Part shown: positions 15,293 through 22,124 of the stretch, piece by piece
Layout of the letters: each line of letters starts with the position of its first letter
Numbering within the stretch: the stretch's first letter is position 1
IMG/VR virus record: IMGVR_UViG_3300030328_001158
Location: 1 to 22,124 of that record
Direction: 5' to 3' (one strand)
Length of the DNA stretch: 22,124 nt
Source of the DNA: a virus
The notes under the pieces: generated by a model
Seen by the model: the letters and a program-made list of their open reading frames with translations, nothing else
The model's database searches: none
Told to the model about the DNA's origin: nothing
Translations under genes and position numbers: made by a program

Positions 15293-15580
15293 TTATTCAC
15301 CACCTGCATCTGCATATGCTTTTTCTCTTGCAGCTCTATCTTTATAATCACTACGTTCTGTGACAAGTTTTATGAACTTACTTTTGTCAGAAGGTATGCC
15401 ATCAGTAAAAGAATCATCATTTGTTAATTTAACCGACCATTCCTTTTCCATACGTTTCCAACAGTTATTTGTTTTTTCATTTGCTTCTTTTAAAATCCAA
15501 GCATCAATGTCAGGTAAATGATTGAGCAATATTTTTTCTTCAGTATCATTTAATTCTATCGTTACAGTTAAATCAGCCAT
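15293..15580 (-). CDS. Small LNDxxxK-type protein, paralogue B
   Basis: A 95-aa protein: VTIELNDTEEKILLNHLPDI, then DAWILKEANEK, CWKRMEKEW, and DDSFTDGIPSDKSKFI with a lysine/aspartate-rich tail. It is a tandem paralogue of the 87-aa gene that follows and more distantly of the 81-aa gene at 16264-16509. Secondary structure looks helical after a short N-terminal strand. A good AGGAG precedes the ATG by six bases and overlaps the end of the C1q-like fibre gene. No known enzyme motif and no membrane segment. Function unknown; linked by position to the fibre immediately upstream. Confidence 0.7.
   Translation of the reverse strand: MADLTVTIELNDTEEKILLNHLPDIDAWILKEANEKTNNCWKRMEKEWSVKLTNDDSFTDGIPSDKSKFIKLVTERSDYKDRAAREKAYADAGGE
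15300..15305 (-). promoter_or_regulatory. Ribosome binding site deciding the start at 15291
   Basis: AGGTGG on the - strand lies eight bases before the ATG at 15291, within the last codons of the upstream paralogue. It favours the short start over the ATG at 15366. Confidence 0.5.
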
Positions 15581-15589
15581 TCTTTTCTC

Positions 15590-16264
15590 CTATGTTAATA
15601 AATACGCACAAAACCAACTGTCTTGGTTCGTTCTATCCGTAGCTCCTCCGTCTACTTGAGCAGAACCAGCAGATTGAAAAAACTTTAAAACCGCTGTGTC
15701 CGAAGCATCCATATCAACAATTACATCCATATTAAAAACATAAAAATCTGGGTCGTTTATTCCCCAACTTGCAATATCATTCAATGCTCTATATGTGCAA
15801 TTAGATGTTACTAATTTTAAGTTATAATAATTAGCGGCACTATCTAGAGCTTCAACTCTATACTGGCAGTTAAACATATATTTTCCAGTAACCGGAGCCG
15901 TGAAGGTTTTCGAGGTCGTGTTAAAATCTGCATTTAAATCCCACACCTCTGTATCATAATTGATGGTAAGGTCTGAACCAGTTGCAATGTTATTTTGTGT
16001 TGTTCCTATGTGGGCATGAAACGAAGGTTGCAATGGTTTAGTCATAATTCCATTGGTGTCAATGGTTACATGACTTGTTGTGCCGTGAGCATTTCCTTTT
16101 CCTATTTCAAGTGTATCAGTACCATCATCTATACCAATGCGGAAGTCTAAGGCATTACCATCAAAAACAATTTTTGTATCTTCGGCTGTTCCATCACCTA
16201 CTGTAGCCGAAGCAGCTATACTTCCTGCCGCTGCTGCTGATGGTGAAATTCCTAAATATGGCAT
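15590..16264 (-). CDS. Short tail fibre / receptor-binding protein with C1q-like C-terminal domain, copy 2
   Basis: A 224-aa protein in two parts. Residues 1-80 form a conserved head (MPYLG, VFDGNALDFRIGIDDGTD, LEIGKGNAHGTT, PLQP) almost the same as in the gene at 16522-17145. Residues about 81-224 form a beta-rich C-terminal domain with NYDTEVWDLNADF, FTAPVTGKYMFNCQY and a final WFCAYLLT strand, the pattern of C1q/TNF-like trimeric jelly rolls. A shared head that docks to the virion and a variable C1q-like tip is typical of receptor-binding fibres. The N-terminal extension is longer than in copy 1 (an Ala/Ser-rich SPSAAAAGSIAAS insert). Its start overlaps the upstream small-protein gene by one base (TAATG). 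Confidence 0.7.
   Translation of the reverse strand: MPYLGISPSAAAAGSIAASATVGDGTAEDTKIVFDGNALDFRIGIDDGTDTLEIGKGNAHGTTSHVTIDTNGIMTKPLQPSFHAHIGTTQNNIATGSDLTINYDTEVWDLNADFNTTSKTFTAPVTGKYMFNCQYRVEALDSAANYYNLKLVTSNCTYRALNDIASWGINDPDFYVFNMDVIVDMDASDTAVLKFFQSAGSAQVDGGATDRTNQDSWFCAYLLT
16025..16264 (-). repeat. Duplicated fibre head module, copy 2
   Basis: This segment encodes the first 80 residues of the fibre gene at 15590-16264 and matches 16930-17145. The best block is the code for DGNALDFRIGIDDGTD, where the + strand reads GCGGAAGTCTAAGGCATT here and ACGGAAGTCTAAGGCATT at 17038-17055. The strong nucleotide match points to a fairly recent duplication or ongoing exchange. Confidence 0.75.
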
Positions 16265-16509
16265 TATTCCACTCCAAGTCTTTTATTTTTATCGACAGCG
16301 GTTTCTATTGTAGCATTTGTAATAGTAGTATTTTTTGTAGAATCAGAAGCCTTCTTGCTTACCCCTTCTAAATCACAATAATAGTCAATCGCTTTTCTAG
16401 CTTTGTTATAAACTGCACCTTCTATCCATGTTTGAATATCAATCATTTGACCATTCATAGCTTTTTGTTGAACGTCATTTAAGGTTACTTTATATTCTTT
16501 GTCTGCCAT
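16264..16509 (-). CDS. Small LNDxxxK-type protein, paralogue A
   Basis: An 81-aa protein: YKVTLNDVQQKAMNGQMIDI, QTWIEGAVYNKARKAIDYY, then a Thr/Asn-rich region ending KNKRLGVE. The LND...DIxTW...A pattern places it with paralogues B and C, but its C-terminal half differs and lacks their DDSFTD block. The N-terminal half is close to a small protein frequently found near structural genes in marine and freshwater phages. It is preceded by CTCCTT on the + strand (AAGGAG) and sits between the two C1q-like fibre genes, so each fibre gene has at least one family member directly behind it. Confidence 0.7.
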   Translation of the reverse strand: MADKEYKVTLNDVQQKAMNGQMIDIQTWIEGAVYNKARKAIDYYCDLEGVSKKASDSTKNTTITNATIETAVDKNKRLGVE

Positions 16510-16521
16510 TGTTTTTCTCCT

Positions 16522-17145
16522 TTAGGCTAATAAGTGGGTCATTGCGTAGGTGTATTCTTTAGAACCAGTTATGTTATCATCAGCACCAAAATTATGTACC
16601 CAATACCATTCTAAATAATCACTTGCATCTAATTTTAAAACACCAGATAAAGGAACTTGGTGGTGGTTTGTTCCTCCAGTAAATTGTAATGACCTTAATA
16701 CTTCTGTTCCATTTTTTCTTATAGAAACACCTATTAATTTACCTGTGTCCATGTGAAAACCACCAGTTAATGTGACAAAATAAAGTCCATCAACAGGTGC
16801 TACGAATTTATAATTGGATAAATCCATGTCATTATTCTGGTCATATTCTTCACTAGCCATAGTCGCTTTTGTCCATGTGTTGTCTGCTATTGTTTGGTTA
16901 CCAGATAAATGACAATAAGCTGCTGGTTGTAATGGCATATTCATAATACCATCACCATCCAATGTCATATGGGTTGTTGTTCCATGTGCGTTACCTTTAC
17001 CAATTTCTAATTTATCTGTTCCATCATCAATGCCGATACGGAAGTCTAAGGCATTGCCGTCAAATACAAGCATGGTATCTTCAGCTACACCAGCACCTAT
17101 TGTTGATGTGGCTGATTTGTTTGGTTCTTTACCTAGATATGGCAT
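16522..17145 (-). CDS. Short tail fibre / receptor-binding protein with C1q-like C-terminal domain, copy 1
   Basis: A 207-aa protein sharing its head with the gene at 15590-16264: MPYLGKEPN, VFDGNALDFRIGIDDGTD, KLEIGKGNAHGTTTHM, then MPLQPA. The C-terminal portion (about residues 75-207) has differing sequence but the same pattern: NNDMDLSNYKFVAPVDGLYFVTL, SIRKNGTEVLRS, HQVPLSGVLKLDASDYLEW and a last TYAMTHLLA strand. This fits a C1q-like jelly-roll tip. It follows the small beta-sandwich gene with a TAATG overlap and lies downstream of the long fibre, so the product probably sits on the tail and binds a surface receptor. Receptor binding is inferred. Confidence 0.7.
   Translation of the reverse strand: MPYLGKEPNKSATSTIGAGVAEDTMLVFDGNALDFRIGIDDGTDKLEIGKGNAHGTTTHMTLDGDGIMNMPLQPAAYCHLSGNQTIADNTWTKATMASEEYDQNNDMDLSNYKFVAPVDGLYFVTLTGGFHMDTGKLIGVSIRKNGTEVLRSLQFTGGTNHHQVPLSGVLKLDASDYLEWYWVHNFGADDNITGSKEYTYAMTHLLA
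16930..17145 (-). repeat. Duplicated fibre head module, copy 1
   Basis: This segment encodes the first 72 residues of the fibre gene at 16522-17145 and is paralogous to 16025-16264. Similarity falls away after the PLQP codons, where the tip domain begins, so the module border coincides with a domain border. Confidence 0.75.
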
Positions 17146-17492
17146 TAAGTTATCTCCATTATTGAAACAGCAATATCAGCAGCAGCACTCGCTGTTAAAG
17201 AAAGAGTGTCTGTAGTTTCCATTACTACTTTATTTCCACCCATCATTTCTAAGGTTGAATTTGCAGGTATTGTTGTTGATGTAAGAAGCTCAACGTCTTG
17301 GTTAGCTTCATTGTTAGCTCCTGCCCTTGAACCTGTATCTGTGCCTAGAGTTAAAGTTGCAGTAATATCCGAACTTTGTGTATTACCAATCATAACTCCT
17401 AAAACAACTGTTGTCGTACTACCAGCAACAGTATAAATCACATCAGCACTTGTTACTCCAGCTTTTGTAATTACCTTAAACGTATTTGCCAT
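17145..17492 (-). CDS. Small beta-sandwich virion protein
   Basis: A 115-aa protein made of alternating hydrophobic strands: DVIYTVAGSTTTVVLGVMIGN, ITATLTLGTD, VELLTSTTIPANSTLEMM, NKVVMETTDTLSLTASAAADIAVSIMEIT. It is rich in Thr/Ser/Ala and contains no cysteine. Spacing of strands resembles the 113-aa protein encoded at 21489-21830 and similar small proteins near tail genes of marine phages. No enzyme motif. A decoration, tail-tip or adaptor part is likely. AGGAG seven bases before the ATG overlaps the end of the long-fibre gene; the stop overlaps the next start (TAATG). Confidence 0.6.
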   Translation of the reverse strand: MANTFKVITKAGVTSADVIYTVAGSTTTVVLGVMIGNTQSSDITATLTLGTDTGSRAGANNEANQDVELLTSTTIPANSTLEMMGGNKVVMETTDTLSLTASAAADIAVSIMEIT

Positions 17493-17502
17493 TATGTATC
17501 TC

Positions 17503-19968
17503 CTATCCTAAAGCAACGGCTAATGCTGTGGCATCTCCAACTGAAGCTCCACCTGCATAAGTTTTTATATCGGAAGCTGGTATTTGCTTCGTTGTTGTAC
17601 CATCAATAATTATAATTGCATCACTATCTGCAACAGTTATTGATGATGTTGATTTAGCAGAACCATCAAGTAAATTTAATTCTGCTGCGGTTGATCCTAC
17701 ATTTGTTCCACCAATATCTAGTGTAGTCATAGAGACTTCACCATTAACTGTTAGTATAGCAGAACCTAATTCTAATAAGTCTGTATCTCCTGCACCACCT
17801 ATTGTACCACCAGACTTAATTACTAAATCATCTTTGACTGTTAATAAACCTGCTGAACTTATTGTTAAAGCATCATTGGTAGAAGCAACACCTATTGTTC
17901 CACCATCTTTAATCATAATGTCATCTGCAACAGTAAGTAATCCAGCAGAACTCAATGACATTTTTTCTGATGCAGCTTCTGATGCACCTGTTTTAAATGA
18001 TAACTTAGTAGCATTATTATCCGCAGCAAATGTACCTTCAGCTACAGCTTCTATAGCAGCAGCTACTAAAATAGCATCCGTACCACCAGCCTCATCTGGA
18101 GCTTGGAAATTAATTGTTCCTAAAGGCTCTCCAACAGTTAAAGCTGTTTCACCAGTTTGTAAAGTTAAAGATATTGGAGTACCATCACCTGTAGCTGTAT
18201 GCTTTAGAAGTAGACCTGCATCTGCATTATGAATAAGTTTAACTTCACCATCATCACCGAATAATAATTCAGCAGCATCAGAATCTAATTGAACATTGTC
18301 TGCAAAGTTAGCATCATCTCCAGCAAATGTCAAGGCTGTTGTTGGTGTAGATCCAGATTTTATTACTACTTCACCACCAGAATTTGTAATACTACCAAAA
18401 GTTGTTCCATCATCTTTAAGAACTATATCAGCTCCACCAGCATCTAAATTAATATCTGCAACAGAGTCTAATGTTATATCACCAGAGTTACTTGATTGTA
18501 TTGTAACACCAGTATGACCATCTAAAGTTGCTGTACCCGCTTGTGAATCTACAAGAACATTACCGGAAGATGTTTCTAAACTAACAGCTCCATCACCAGT
18601 TGTAATATTATCAGCAGCTATAGCACTTGATTCAGCACTTGTGTATGTATTAATCTGTGAGGCATTGACCTTTTTAACAGTATTGCTGTCATCTGCATCA
18701 GCAACCAAGAATAAATCACCAGCAGCAATTGTTATTCCTGTACCATCAGCAGCAGCCGTTAAATCAAATTTATCTGGATCAATCGCTGCGGTAGCAGAAA
18801 TATCAGCATTAACAATAACACCTGTGCTAATAGATACAGCACCTGTATTACTAATTCCTATATCACCTGATACTGCAACAGGATTAAAGTTTGTACCATC
18901 TGCCACCATAATATGTCCAGAGGTGTTAGTACCCATTGTAATGTCATCCCCAGAAACTGTCAAGTCTCCTGAGATTGTTAAATTACCACCAGAACTTAGT
19001 GACATCTTTTCACTAGCTGTTTCAGAAGCAGCAGTTCTAAAACTTAATTTTGTTGCATTGTTTGATGAACTAAAATCTCCTTCAGATACAGCAGCTATTC
19101 CAGCAGCAACAAGTATTGCATCTGTACCTGTTGTTTCATCAGGTGCTTGAAAGTCAATACGACCAATCACATCATTTATAGCAATATCTTCTTCACCTGT
19201 TTGTAATGTTAAAACTACAGGTTTATCATCTCCAGTTGCTGTATGTTTTAAATTTAATCCTGTATCAGCAACATGAGTAACAGTTATTTCTTGGTCATCT
19301 CCAAATTTAAGAACACCACTATCAGAGTCCAGTAATACATCATCTGTAATTGTAAGGTCATTTCCTACAGTTAAGTTACCTGCAACTGCCATAGTTGAAC
19401 TAGCTACTGTAGCATTTGGTGTTAATGTTAAATGTGTTACATATGTACCAGCAGAATTTATATCATTGCCTAATGTAATAGTTCCCCCATCTGCTACATT
19501 AAGTTTCCATTCATCTCCAGCGTCATCTCCTTCGTCTGCCATTAATGTAATAGCTAATCCTGCACCTTCTGTTGCAGCTATTTTTAAAGAGTCTGTTGTG
19601 GTTTCATCATAACTTATAGCAACATTTGAATCTGAACCAAAAATTAATTGTTCATCATCAATAATCATTATGTCATCAGAGAACTTAAATTGGTCCTCAT
19701 CTTCCATCCATGTTAAAACACCATCAGATGTTTCACCATCAAATGTTACTGTTATGTCTGTTCCTGCTGTTGCATCACCAATAGTAATTGATGTTCCTAA
19801 TAATTTAGTAACATTACCGCCTTCAGCAGTTGTTCCATCATGGCTATGCCCTGTTGAAGCAGCGAAAGCTGTTACGAGTGCAGCAAATTCATTGTTAAAA
19901 TCAGCAGCATTAATAACTTCACCATCAACAATTTCTGAGCTACTTTGCCTTGTATATGTTGCACCCAT
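17503..19968 (-). CDS. Long tail fibre with internal repeats
   Basis: An 821-aa protein, strongly Thr/Ser/Asp/Gly/Ala-rich with almost no aromatic residues, as in trimeric beta-helical fibres. The N-terminal 50 residues (IVDGEVINAADFNNEFAALVTAF, then GHSHDGT at 40-46) form a probable virion-docking module common at the head of marine phage fibres. A block of about 120 residues occurs twice (about 212-333 and 561-680) with LKHTATGDxxP, TLQTGE, FQAPDE, GTDAILVAA, NNATKLSF and ASEKMSLSS in each. Short SSAGLLTVxDDxxIKxGGTIG units repeat after the second copy. No C-terminal intramolecular chaperone (S74 type) and no lyase domain was recognised. Its start overlaps the nozzle gene stop (TAATG). Confidence 0.75.
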   Translation of the reverse strand: MGATYTRQSSSEIVDGEVINAADFNNEFAALVTAFAASTGHSHDGTTAEGGNVTKLLGTSITIGDATAGTDITVTFDGETSDGVLTWMEDEDQFKFSDDIMIIDDEQLIFGSDSNVAISYDETTTDSLKIAATEGAGLAITLMADEGDDAGDEWKLNVADGGTITLGNDINSAGTYVTHLTLTPNATVASSTMAVAGNLTVGNDLTITDDVLLDSDSGVLKFGDDQEITVTHVADTGLNLKHTATGDDKPVVLTLQTGEEDIAINDVIGRIDFQAPDETTGTDAILVAAGIAAVSEGDFSSSNNATKLSFRTAASETASEKMSLSSGGNLTISGDLTVSGDDITMGTNTSGHIMVADGTNFNPVAVSGDIGISNTGAVSISTGVIVNADISATAAIDPDKFDLTAAADGTGITIAAGDLFLVADADDSNTVKKVNASQINTYTSAESSAIAADNITTGDGAVSLETSSGNVLVDSQAGTATLDGHTGVTIQSSNSGDITLDSVADINLDAGGADIVLKDDGTTFGSITNSGGEVVIKSGSTPTTALTFAGDDANFADNVQLDSDAAELLFGDDGEVKLIHNADAGLLLKHTATGDGTPISLTLQTGETALTVGEPLGTINFQAPDEAGGTDAILVAAAIEAVAEGTFAADNNATKLSFKTGASEAASEKMSLSSAGLLTVADDIMIKDGGTIGVASTNDALTISSAGLLTVKDDLVIKSGGTIGGAGDTDLLELGSAILTVNGEVSMTTLDIGGTNVGSTAAELNLLDGSAKSTSSITVADSDAIIIIDGTTTKQIPASDIKTYAGGASVGDATALAVALG
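17930..18288 (-). repeat. Internal repeat of the long fibre, second copy
   Basis: Encodes residues about 561-680 of the long fibre. It matches residues about 212-333 in order of motifs: LDSD, FGDD, LKHTATGD, TLQTGE, FQAPDE, TDAILVAA, NNATKLSF, EKMSLSS. Confidence 0.7.
18970..19335 (-). repeat. Internal repeat of the long fibre, first copy
   Basis: Encodes residues about 212-333 of the long fibre; partner of 17930-18288. The copies start about 349 residues apart, so a long unrelated segment lies between them. Confidence 0.7.
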
Positions 19969-21485
19969 TATCTACGACCTCCATTTGTAAATTCTAATTG
20001 GTATGAAAATAAAGTAAACGGACTTAGAGCACTATTATGATCCACTTTAACAGCAATTAAAAATCCTGATCCTTCTATTGATTGTCTTTGTATTGGTGCT
20101 CCACTAGATCCATAAACAGCAGAACTATATGTAGAACTAGAACTTCCATACAAAGCTATTCCACCGGGAGAAGAAAGATCAAATGAGTCAGGTTGAGGGG
20201 TATCTTGTGCATCTCCATCAAATCTAACTCTCATATCTACATCTATTGTTCCTTCAACCGCATAATTTATGATAACTCTTTGCATTAATTTTCTAATACC
20301 AGAATCACCAAGAGACAAATCAGGAGAACGATAAATTGCTATCACATTATCTCCATCAAATGTATCTGTTGTGCTTTCTTGTTTACGCACATAACCATCA
20401 TATCCACCTTCTAAAATAACTTCACTATTACTAATAAATCCTGAAGACATTGCGGAAGGCTTTATACCTTTTATATCAGCAAACTCAAACCCTATACCAC
20501 CTTGAGGTGTTCGTGTTAAAGAAGCTAAAACTCCTCTACTATTTCCAACAGAATCTCCATCACTAGGATAAAACAATCTATATTGACTTTTACCTCTAAC
20601 AATAACAGAAGATATACGATCTCTTGATCCAATAACCTCTGTTATTCTTGGTTGAATAGGTTTAGAAATAGTTCCTAATTCTACGTCACCAATTCTCTCT
20701 GTACCTGCAATAGTTCTTAAACCATCAAGTGATAAGAATAATAAATCACCACCAAGTTCTTGAACAGAGAAACCATCAGCACAACCTAATGTTCGTGTTA
20801 CTGGTAATACTTGCCAATCCGCTACACTAGTGCCTACTACTTTATATATTTTATCTATTCCAAATATAAATAAAGCATCACGAAATACTTTTAATTCTAC
20901 AACAGAAGTATCAACTCTTATAGATCCTGCACCATTAGCTGCTGAAAAGTCTGTTTCTGCAAAAGGAGCACTAAATACTATTTCTTGTGGATTACTAGAC
21001 ATACCAGCAAAAAACATATGATCTTTAAATACTGCTACTGAAGAGGGATCTGCTGGTGCTCCAGTTGTACTTATTAAAGTATATGTAGTTCCATCATACG
21101 ATGCTGCTTGATTAACATCATCTACCATTATAAGTTTTTCAGTATTATTAAAATTATATAAATCAAACTTATATCTACCAGCAGATGTTCGTGTTCCTAT
21201 TGTAGAATATGTGCTACCAGAAGTTGCAAATGTTACTACATTACCTGCTGCCGCAACAACACCATTGTTAAATATTTGTAACCCTAATATTTTATTTGAA
21301 CCATTAACTTGATTACTATTCCACTTACTAGTTCCACTTAACCTACGATACCCACCTTGAATACTAGGCTCAAAGTTTTGTAGTGTAACTGCTGCTCCCG
21401 GTGGTAAAGAAAAGTCATCTCTGTCAAGAATTAAACCGCCCCCTAAAGGCACAGTAACAGGAGACATTTGTGATAAATCTGGCAT
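19968..21485 (-). CDS. Probable tail nozzle / tail tube protein (beta-propeller-like)
   Basis: A 505-aa protein of repeated beta-strand units, e.g. KLIMVDDVNQAASYDGTTYTLI, SSVAVFKDHMFFAGMSSNPQEIVFS, ELKVFRDALFIFGIDKIYKVVGTS, DLLFLSLDGLRTIAGT. The recurring 'hydrophobic strand - small loop - Gly/Asp turn' spacing is that of beta-propellers, the core of podovirus nozzle proteins such as T7 gp12 and P22 gp10. The N-terminus (GGLILDRDDFSLPPGAAVTLQNFEPSI) fits the common 'GG...L..G.A....N.' opening of such proteins. Position between an adaptor-like gene and the long fibre agrees. Direct homology to gp12 is not shown, so the role rests on fold pattern and order. The gene begins four bases after the previous stop. 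Confidence 0.6.
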   Translation of the reverse strand: MPDLSQMSPVTVPLGGGLILDRDDFSLPPGAAVTLQNFEPSIQGGYRRLSGTSKWNSNQVNGSNKILGLQIFNNGVVAAAGNVVTFATSGSTYSTIGTRTSAGRYKFDLYNFNNTEKLIMVDDVNQAASYDGTTYTLISTTGAPADPSSVAVFKDHMFFAGMSSNPQEIVFSAPFAETDFSAANGAGSIRVDTSVVELKVFRDALFIFGIDKIYKVVGTSVADWQVLPVTRTLGCADGFSVQELGGDLLFLSLDGLRTIAGTERIGDVELGTISKPIQPRITEVIGSRDRISSVIVRGKSQYRLFYPSDGDSVGNSRGVLASLTRTPQGGIGFEFADIKGIKPSAMSSGFISNSEVILEGGYDGYVRKQESTTDTFDGDNVIAIYRSPDLSLGDSGIRKLMQRVIINYAVEGTIDVDMRVRFDGDAQDTPQPDSFDLSSPGGIALYGSSSSTYSSAVYGSSGAPIQRQSIEGSGFLIAVKVDHNSALSPFTLFSYQLEFTNGGRR

Positions 21486-21488
21486 TTA

Positions 21489-21830
21489 CTATCCTTGCGG
21501 TTTTAAAAATTCTTCTACAAAAACTGTTACTTCTAAATCGTTTGCTGCACCTGCTTGTGCTTTTAAAATATCACCAGTCTCAAGAATAATGTTTGCATCT
21601 TCTATTCTTAAAAAATCATCTGCTGCAATACTTTTTGTACTAATCAATGAAAAAGTTGCACTTGCAGAAGTATCGGTGTATTTTAATGTAGCATCTACAG
21701 CAGCACTACCATCTACATTAGTAAGAAATATTTCTCGTATAATAGCAGTAAATTTAGCTGGACAAGTATATACAGTTGTTAGGTTAGTATCGGATAGAGC
21801 AACCGATGTATTTTTAAATCTACCATTCAT
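21489..21830 (-). CDS. Small beta-sandwich virion protein
   Basis: A 113-aa protein with strand pattern TTVYTCPAKFTAIIREIFLTNVDG, DATLKYTDTSASATFSLI, SIAADDFLRIEDANIILETGDILKAQAG and a last strand DLEVTVFVEEFL. It resembles the protein encoded at 17145-17492 in length and strand order: VYT near residue 20, an IxxxN strand, an 'IxA...L...' turn, then 'E-T-x-D-x-L'. It probably forms an immunoglobulin-like or jelly-roll sandwich. It lies between an adaptor-like gene and the nozzle gene, with one-base overlap of the upstream stop (TAATG). A head-tail joint or tail-ring part is likely; no enzyme motif. Confidence 0.6.
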   Translation of the reverse strand: MNGRFKNTSVALSDTNLTTVYTCPAKFTAIIREIFLTNVDGSAAVDATLKYTDTSASATFSLISTKSIAADDFLRIEDANIILETGDILKAQAGAANDLEVTVFVEEFLKPQG

Positions 21831-22123
21831 TAAACTGCTCTAAAATAATTTTTTTGATTTACTAATTCTGTTCTCATTCTACGCATAATATTATCATATT
21901 CTTGTAACGAGGCTTGAGCAGTTGGAAGATCTGAGCGAAGAACAGATACATAATATCTTGCTCTTGCTATAACTGCGTGTTCAAATCTAGTTGGAACATC
22001 TGATGTATCTGTATCACTAGAAAGCTGTGTAGTTGTTTTCCAATACTCATAACCTATAGTATATGTGCTTTTATCTGGTACAGGAGATAAACCAAACTTT
22101 TGATCTTGTGTACGATAAACACA
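21830..22123 (-). CDS. Adaptor/connector-like tail protein, C-terminal part only (gene runs off the right edge)
   Basis: The - strand frame is open from the right edge (first full codon at 22123) to a TAA at 21830-21832, giving 97 residues of C-terminus. Visible features are FGLSPVPDKSTYTIGYEYWKTT, then DVPTRFEHAVIARARYYV, and a helical end QEYDNIMRRMRTELVNQKNYFRAV. A 'P-x-x-x-H/E-x-x-I-x-x-A...Y' helix followed by a final charged helix is typical of head-tail adaptor or tail-tube-A-like proteins of marine podoviruses, as I recall them. The place just before the nozzle agrees. The N-terminal part is missing, so the call is tentative. Confidence 0.5.
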   Translation of the reverse strand, partial: CVYRTQDQKFGLSPVPDKSTYTIGYEYWKTTTQLSSDTDTSDVPTRFEHAVIARARYYVSVLRSDLPTAQASLQEYDNIMRRMRTELVNQKNYFRAV

Positions 22124-22124
22124 A

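Noticed and set aside
15292-15366. Longer start (15366) for the 87-aa small protein
   Set aside because: The extra 25 residues overlap the paralogue upstream and have no counterpart in the family; the start at 15291 aligns with paralogue starts.
18288-18970. CRISPR-like or retroelement-type diversity repeats in the fibre region
   Set aside because: Repeats are long coding duplications with protein-level similarity; no short regular repeat/spacer array, template repeat or reverse transcriptase gene is present.
17834-19990. Several + strand open frames (106-169 codons) opposite the long fibre gene
   Set aside because: The fibre gene's Thr/Ser/Ala codon usage removes stops on the other strand; the products are Val/Ser/Pro-rich shadows with no motif and no operon context.
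1-22124. tRNA genes, insertion sequences or attachment sites
   Set aside because: No cloverleaf-like segment in the few intergenic bases, no transposase or integrase, and no inverted terminal repeats were seen. A tRNA-finding program would be needed for certainty inside coding sequence.

Overview
The window is part of the genome of a tailed double-stranded DNA phage. It is AT-rich and almost entirely coding, with adjacent genes overlapping by a few bases or separated by only a few. The gene set (cobalamin-dependent ribonucleotide reductase, MazG-like pyrophosphohydrolase, 2OG-Fe(II) oxygenases, LNDxxxK-type small proteins, C1q-like fibres) resembles marine podoviruses that infect alphaproteobacteria, such as pelagiphages or SAR116/roseobacter phages of the HMO-2011 kind. 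That assignment is inference from family knowledge. No terminase, portal, capsid, polymerase or integrase gene lies in the window to confirm it.

Layout. Positions 1-3439 (+ strand) form a metabolism block: the end of a DUF3310-type gene, a MazG-like nucleotide pyrophosphohydrolase, a 2OG-Fe(II) oxygenase, a class II (B12-dependent) ribonucleotide reductase and a small unknown gene. Positions 3432-22124 (- strand, transcribed right to left) form one dense late operon. In transcription order it encodes: the C-terminus of an adaptor/connector-like protein; a small beta-sandwich protein; a probable tail nozzle protein; a long repetitive tail fibre; a second small beta-sandwich protein; a duplicated set of short C1q-like fibres, each followed by one or two small paralogous proteins; a second 2OG-Fe(II) oxygenase of the prolyl-4-hydroxylase type; a secreted protein; an ejection/internal-virion block with proteins of 453, 103, 185, 690 and 1634 aa; three small membrane proteins that look like a holin/lysis-accessory set; and a short lysine-rich protein.

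The two blocks converge, and their last genes overlap tail to tail by 8 bp at 3432-3439. There is no terminator at the junction. The best intrinsic terminator-like hairpin lies at 3119-3142, inside the start of the last + strand gene. It has a 9-A tract on one side and a T-rich tract on the other, so it could stop transcription from both directions.

The + strand genes would supply dNTPs and adjust nucleotide pools early in infection. The - strand genes would build the tail tip, receptor-binding fibres and ejection apparatus and then help lyse the cell. The least explained part is 14001-17145, where duplicated receptor-binding genes, a three-member family of tiny proteins, a hydroxylase and a signal-peptide protein sit together between the tail fibres and the ejection proteins. 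No tRNA, CRISPR array, insertion sequence or attachment site was seen, and no stretch over 300 bases lacks a gene.
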